Assembly: GCA_002351955.1 (NCBI GenBank)
Contig: DEHO01000034.1
Span: forward strand, 146,186 to 156,712
DNA from: Flavobacteriales bacterium UBA2798
Lineage (GTDB): Bacteria; Bacteroidota; Bacteroidia; Flavobacteriales_D; UBA2798
Direction: 5' to 3'
DNA: 10,527 nt
Part shown: piece by piece, positions 7,081 through 10,527 of the stretch
Layout: each line of letters starts with the position of its first letter
How positions within the stretch are numbered: position 1 is the first letter of the stretch
Notes under the pieces: generated by a model
The model's database searches: none
Told to the model about the DNA's origin: nothing
Seen by the model: only the letters and a program-made list of their open reading frames with translations
Position numbers and translations under genes: made by a program

Positions 7081-9939
7081 TTATGGTTTTTTCTCTTCCG
7101 GTTTTTGCTGATTGAAATTTCGGAATGTGTAGGTCAGTTGCAATTGAAAATAGCGATTCATAACGTTCGAACGGGTGTCCTCAATGTAAGTTTCAGTCAC
7201 CTGGCGATTAATGCTGTTGTTCTGGTTGAGTAAATCGTATGCAATTAGTCGTACATCAAGTTTGCGATCTTTCAGAAATTTGTATCCCAATCCTGCATTC
7301 CAAAGGATAAAATCGCGGTTGAATTCCTGCTGGAGTCCTCTGTACATGCTATGTGTAACATCGGTTGCAAAAACAAATCCTTTTCCAAAAATCCAATTGA
7401 GTTTTCCAGTGCTGTTTTGAATCAGATAATTATTATCGGAATTGGTTTGTAAAGAATTCCGCACAATTGAATAGGTGGAGTTTGTTGTAACTGTAAAATC
7501 AATTTTATCACTGAAGTTTGATGCAAGTGTAAATCCTCCGGTTATGCTATAATTGTTGGAGATGTTCTTTAATCCGTTTACCAATCCAGGTGTTTGATTC
7601 AATCCAAGACTTGCGTACACATTTGCATTGCTTTTTAACGGTGCCATAGGGAAACCATAGTTTGCATAGGTTCGCATAGATTTGTTTCCGCTCATGTTGG
7701 CATAGGAAGTATACTGTGATCCACGCTGCAGTAAAATATTATCGCGCAACACAGTGTCTCTTGTTGCAATAAAAGTGGAATTTCCAATGTAGTTTTCAGT
7801 AAAACTTGCATGCATCATCCAAAACAGGGATGTGCCTTCAATGATTTTTGATTTCATCCAACGGCCAAACAAACTGTGGGTAAACGATTGCGCAAGATCG
7901 GGATTTCCGCCACGCAGAAGAATGGGATTGGTATTGTCAATCACATCCTGCAACTGATTTGAATTGGGTTGATTCGTCGACGTACGGTAATTCAAACGGA
8001 TATTACTCTCTTTATTGAATGCATAATATGCAGAGGCAGTTGGGAGAATATTGAAAAAAGCTTTGTCGATAGCAAATGCCATCGGAAAACTCTGATCTGA
8101 TGTTAATGTAGCATACTGTGCATTGGCTCCAACCTGAAAGTTGAAATTATTATCCTTGGTGAATCGATAAAGCAATCCGCCTTTCTGAACAAAATAATTG
8201 GTTATGAATTTACTGGTTAACGAAGTATCCATTACAATGTGGTCGCTTGCAAGGGAATCATAGTTCAGTGTTGTTTTGTTTGATGTGTTCCAGTTAAAAC
8301 TGGGGTTATAAGTAATCTGAAGCTGACCTTTTTCTTTTATCGGTTCTGTATATGTTATGTTAACACTTTGGGTGTGATTCAAACTGTTCTGATCATTGAT
8401 TTGATCTAAAATCTCTAATGAGTCGGTGGAGTAGAAATATACATTACGAGAATTCAAATACCCGTCGCCATATCTCGAATTGTAATTACTTGTCCATTCC
8501 GCCGAAATCGTCCGGCCTTTTTTCTTTAATCGTTTGCGATAGGTCATGGTTTGCCCAAGCACATATGCAGTCATGTCCGAACCATTTAGATTACTCATTA
8601 AGGTAGTAATCAGATTCTCTGCTCCGGTATTACTTCCATTAAGAACGGCGTCTGATACACTAGATTGAAAACTGCCTTTTGGCTGCCATGTAAGCACTGA
8701 TGTGGAATCAATGTTTACATCAAGACGCAAATTCACCCGATGATTCCAGGTGAGGTTATCGCTCTGACTGGTCTCTGTGTAATTGTTGGAAGAATCACTC
8801 GACTGAATAAAATTCCGGTTTGTCCATTTTTCCTGAAAACGATCGGAGTAGTTTCCAAAATAACTTCCTGATAAAAATGCTTTTTTTCCAAGACGATCAC
8901 TGTAATTTACACCCAGGGAATGTGTTGTTGCAATACCGGATTGCGCTGCATTGGTGAAATCACCGGATTGGTTTCCTCTCCAGTTCATCCCAGCCATTTG
9001 TGGCGGACCACCTCTGCCTCCGCTTCCTCCTCCACCTTGTGATGAGTTAGCCGCATTTACCCCCAACAGATCTTCCTGTGAAAAATTCTGCTGGTTGATA
9101 TTGTTACTCATACCAACAAAAGAAAGTTTCCGGGCGCCTTTGAAATAATTTAAACTGAATCCTGCATTGTAATAGTCGTCGGTACCGTAAGCCGCATACC
9201 ATTTACCGAAATTTCCGTCTCCGATTTTCTGGTTGGTAAGAATGTTTATTGTGCGTGTACCTGTTCCATCGTTGAAACCCGTAAATGCAGCCTGATCACT
9301 TTGCTGATCAAAAACCTGGATTTTATCGACCATATTCGCAGGTAAATTACGAAGAGCAGCATTTGGATCTTCTCCAAAAAACGGACGCCCGTTAACCAAA
9401 ACTCTTCCTAGGTTTTCGCCATTCACTTTCATCTGGCCATTTTCAGAAGTGATTCCGGGCATCTTTTTTACCAGATCTTCAGCAGTAGCATCAGGATTGA
9501 CTTTGAACGCCTTTGCATTGTATTCTGCGGTATCCCCCTTGATTTCGACACGTACCATGCGTTCTTCGACGGTGATATCATCAAGCTCCGTGGAGCTGGG
9601 TTCCAAATACAGATCTCCCAGGTTAACATCATCAAATACCATTACAGTATCTTTTCTCAACGTTGAATAACCAATAAAACTGGCCTGAAACCGATAGCCT
9701 CCTCTGCGCAATCCTGTGATAACGAATCGACCATTGGCATCCGTTGTACTCCCTTTGATCAGTGAAGAATCTCTACGGTGAATCAGTACAACATTTGCTC
9801 CCGGAAGGGGACTTCCATTGGATTTGTCCTTAAGCGTTCCTTTTACTGAGAAGTCCTGAGCAAGAATGATTTCAGGCACCATTAAAAGGGTGAATAGCAA
9901 TAGGTTTCGAAAATACCGGAGGGTGATGTGATGTGTCAT
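7081..9939 (-). CDS. Outer-membrane beta-barrel protein, TonB-receptor-like (OMP_b-brl_3 type)
   Basis: This 952-residue protein has a signal peptide at residues 1-28 (hydrophobic core 13-26, cleavage probably after LAQ). It is followed by a carboxypeptidase-regulatory-like beta-sandwich at about 31-113 (VKGTLKDKSNGSPLPGANVV; TTDANGRFVITGLRRGGY). Next is a plug-like region at about 120-235, with AEDLVKKMPGI, VLVNGRPFFGEDPNAALRNL and FNDGTGTRTINI. The remainder is a long barrel with alternating aromatic strands, ending in YFQLQLTYTFRNF and a ten-residue polar tail. A Gly-rich insert (SSQGGGGSGGRGGPP, 299-313) probably forms a flexible loop. These proteins resemble TonB-dependent receptors, and LDDITVEE (119-126) could serve as a TonB-box-like segment. 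The substrate is unknown. No SusD-like gene is adjacent, which argues against a SusCD glycan importer. The gene stands alone on its strand, between DUF4286 and rsmA. The ATG at 9939 is supported by the signal peptide directly after it. Confidence 0.93.
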   Translation of the reverse strand: MTHHITLRYFRNLLLFTLLMVPEIILAQDFSVKGTLKDKSNGSPLPGANVVLIHRRDSSLIKGSTTDANGRFVITGLRRGGYRFQASFIGYSTLRKDTVMVFDDVNLGDLYLEPSSTELDDITVEERMVRVEIKGDTAEYNAKAFKVNPDATAEDLVKKMPGITSENGQMKVNGENLGRVLVNGRPFFGEDPNAALRNLPANMVDKIQVFDQQSDQAAFTGFNDGTGTRTINILTNQKIGDGNFGKWYAAYGTDDYYNAGFSLNYFKGARKLSFVGMSNNINQQNFSQEDLLGVNAANSSQGGGGSGGRGGPPQMAGMNWRGNQSGDFTNAAQSGIATTHSLGVNYSDRLGKKAFLSGSYFGNYSDRFQEKWTNRNFIQSSDSSNNYTETSQSDNLTWNHRVNLRLDVNIDSTSVLTWQPKGSFQSSVSDAVLNGSNTGAENLITTLMSNLNGSDMTAYVLGQTMTYRKRLKKKGRTISAEWTSNYNSRYGDGYLNSRNVYFYSTDSLEILDQINDQNSLNHTQSVNITYTEPIKEKGQLQITYNPSFNWNTSNKTTLNYDSLASDHIVMDTSLTSKFITNYFVQKGGLLYRFTKDNNFNFQVGANAQYATLTSDQSFPMAFAIDKAFFNILPTASAYYAFNKESNIRLNYRTSTNQPNSNQLQDVIDNTNPILLRGGNPDLAQSFTHSLFGRWMKSKIIEGTSLFWMMHASFTENYIGNSTFIATRDTVLRDNILLQRGSQYTSYANMSGNKSMRTYANYGFPMAPLKSNANVYASLGLNQTPGLVNGLKNISNNYSITGGFTLASNFSDKIDFTVTTNSTYSIVRNSLQTNSDNNYLIQNSTGKLNWIFGKGFVFATDVTHSMYRGLQQEFNRDFILWNAGLGYKFLKDRKLDVRLIAYDLLNQNNSINRQVTETYIEDTRSNVMNRYFQLQLTYTFRNFNQQKPEEKKP

Positions 9940-10109
9940 GGCAAGTATAGACGCTTGGTTTTGGAAATGGTTTAATCCGCGCCTGGAATTTTTACAAATC
10001 TACTCTTAATTGATCTAATCGTGTGCGTTTTGGGATGAGCGGTAAGGAATTGCAATTGCCAACAATTTCCATTTGAGGATGAAATGAATGTTTTATGCTA
10101 TTTTCACGC
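9940..10109. promoter_or_regulatory. Divergent intergenic spacer between the OMP gene and ksgA
   Basis: This 170-nt spacer must contain promoters for the - strand outer-membrane gene and probably for ksgA on the + strand. Reading toward the OMP gene, a TTTG occurs in GATTTGTAAA (near 9994-9999), but no TAnnTTTG box follows at the usual distance. Reading toward ksgA, a TTTG lies at 10072-10075, and only a poor TATTTTCA match follows at 10099. No inverted repeat, RNA gene or riboswitch-like structure was recognised. Function is inferred from orientation only. Confidence 0.4.
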
Positions 10110-10527
10110 ATGGTTCGACCTAAAAAACATCTAGGACAGCATTTCCTTATCGATTTATCCATTGCTCACCGTGTTTCTGATTCACTAACAGGATTTGGCA
10201 ATTACCGGCAAGTGATTGAAGTGGGTCCAGGGACAGGGGCTCTTACCCGGTTTTTGTTGGAGCGTAAGGAGTTTCTGACATCAGTGGTTGAGGTTGATTC
10301 GGAGTCTGTTGAGTATTTGAAAGAATATTTTCCACAGCTAAATGGAAGAATTTATTCTGAGGATTTTTTGCGAATGAAAATAGGACAACTATTTGATGGT
10401 CCTTTAGCTGTTGTTGGAAATTTTCCTTATAATATTTCATCGCAAATTGTTTTCAAGGTGATTGAAAATCGTGATCAGGTACCGGAAATGGTTGGTATGT
10501 TTCAGAAGGAAATGGCAGAGCGAATAG
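10110..10527 (+). CDS. rsmA (ksgA): 16S rRNA dimethyladenosine transferase, 5' part (partial)
   Basis: The frame is open from 10110 to the right edge, giving 139 codons of a protein usually around 260-270 residues. The enzyme uses S-adenosylmethionine to dimethylate two adjacent adenosines in the 3'-terminal hairpin of 16S rRNA (A1518 and A1519 in E. coli numbering) during 30S maturation. Visible hallmarks are PKKHLGQHFL (4-13), the SAM-binding loop VIEVGPGTGALTRFL (35-49), the acidic VEVDSES end of the next strand (60-66), EDF at 84-86, and the catalytic NFPY motif at 104-107 followed by NISSQIVF. QKEMAERI at 132-139 also fits the family. I chose the ATG at 10110 because family members commonly begin M-x-(V/R)-P-K-K-x-L-G-Q. 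An in-frame ATG at 10095 would add five residues (MLFSR) and cannot be excluded. The truncation is due only to the window edge. Confidence 0.96.
   Translation, partial: MVRPKKHLGQHFLIDLSIAHRVSDSLTGFGNYRQVIEVGPGTGALTRFLLERKEFLTSVVEVDSESVEYLKEYFPQLNGRIYSEDFLRMKIGQLFDGPLAVVGNFPYNISSQIVFKVIENRDQVPEMVGMFQKEMAERI

Noticed and set aside
7060..7090. Possible terminator between the DUF4286 and barrel gene stops
   Set aside because: The 14-nt gap and flanks contain no inverted repeat. The T-rich stretch at 7087-7092 is part of the barrel gene's coding end.
8951..9148. Proline-rich + strand open frame opposite the barrel gene
   Set aside because: It is simply the antisense of the Gly-rich loop of the barrel protein and has no independent coding evidence.
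10243..10440. - strand open frame opposite ksgA
   Set aside because: It is antisense to well-conserved rsmA motifs (including NFPY), so it is a shadow frame.

Overview
The window looks like chromosomal DNA of a Bacteroidetes (Bacteroidota) bacterium. The best evidence is the set of protein families: a large OMP_b-brl_3-type outer-membrane barrel with a carboxypeptidase-regulatory-like N-terminal domain, a DUF4286 protein, and a lipoprotein and TPR protein directly after serS. Moderate-to-low GC content, weak or absent Shine-Dalgarno sequences and very tight gene packing also fit. No species can be named from this sequence alone.

Layout. Positions 1-147 are the 3' end of serS (seryl-tRNA synthetase). 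It is followed on the + strand, in a probable operon, by a small coiled-coil lipoprotein of unknown function (173-715) and a secreted, 604-residue TPR-repeat protein (724-2538). A two-gene - strand unit runs into this operon tail to tail with a 3-nt gap. It consists of a very hydrophobic membrane protein that is probably a GT-C-like glycosyltransferase (3783-6539) and a GT9/heptosyltransferase-like enzyme (2542-3786), with a 4-nt ATGA overlap. A 215-nt divergent spacer follows and contains a perfect 33-nt palindrome (6585-6617). Next come a + strand DUF4286 gene (6755-7066), a - strand 952-residue outer-membrane barrel gene (7081-9939), a 170-nt divergent spacer, and the 5' part of ksgA/rsmA (10110 to the window edge).

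How the genes relate. The + strand genes (serS, lipoprotein, TPR, DUF4286, rsmA) look like a conserved translation/envelope housekeeping neighbourhood. The - strand genes (the glycosyltransferase pair and the OMP barrel) look like envelope genes inserted between them. The two glycosyltransferase-like genes are translationally coupled and probably act on one cell-surface glycan, such as LPS or another polysaccharide. The barrel protein probably sits in the outer membrane, but its substrate cannot be read from the sequence.

I found no CRISPR array, transposase, tRNA, rRNA or convincing phage or defence gene. The most notable unexplained signals are the perfect palindrome at 6585-6617, the uncharacterised architecture of the 918-residue membrane protein, and the strand-alternating interruption of an otherwise housekeeping gene row.
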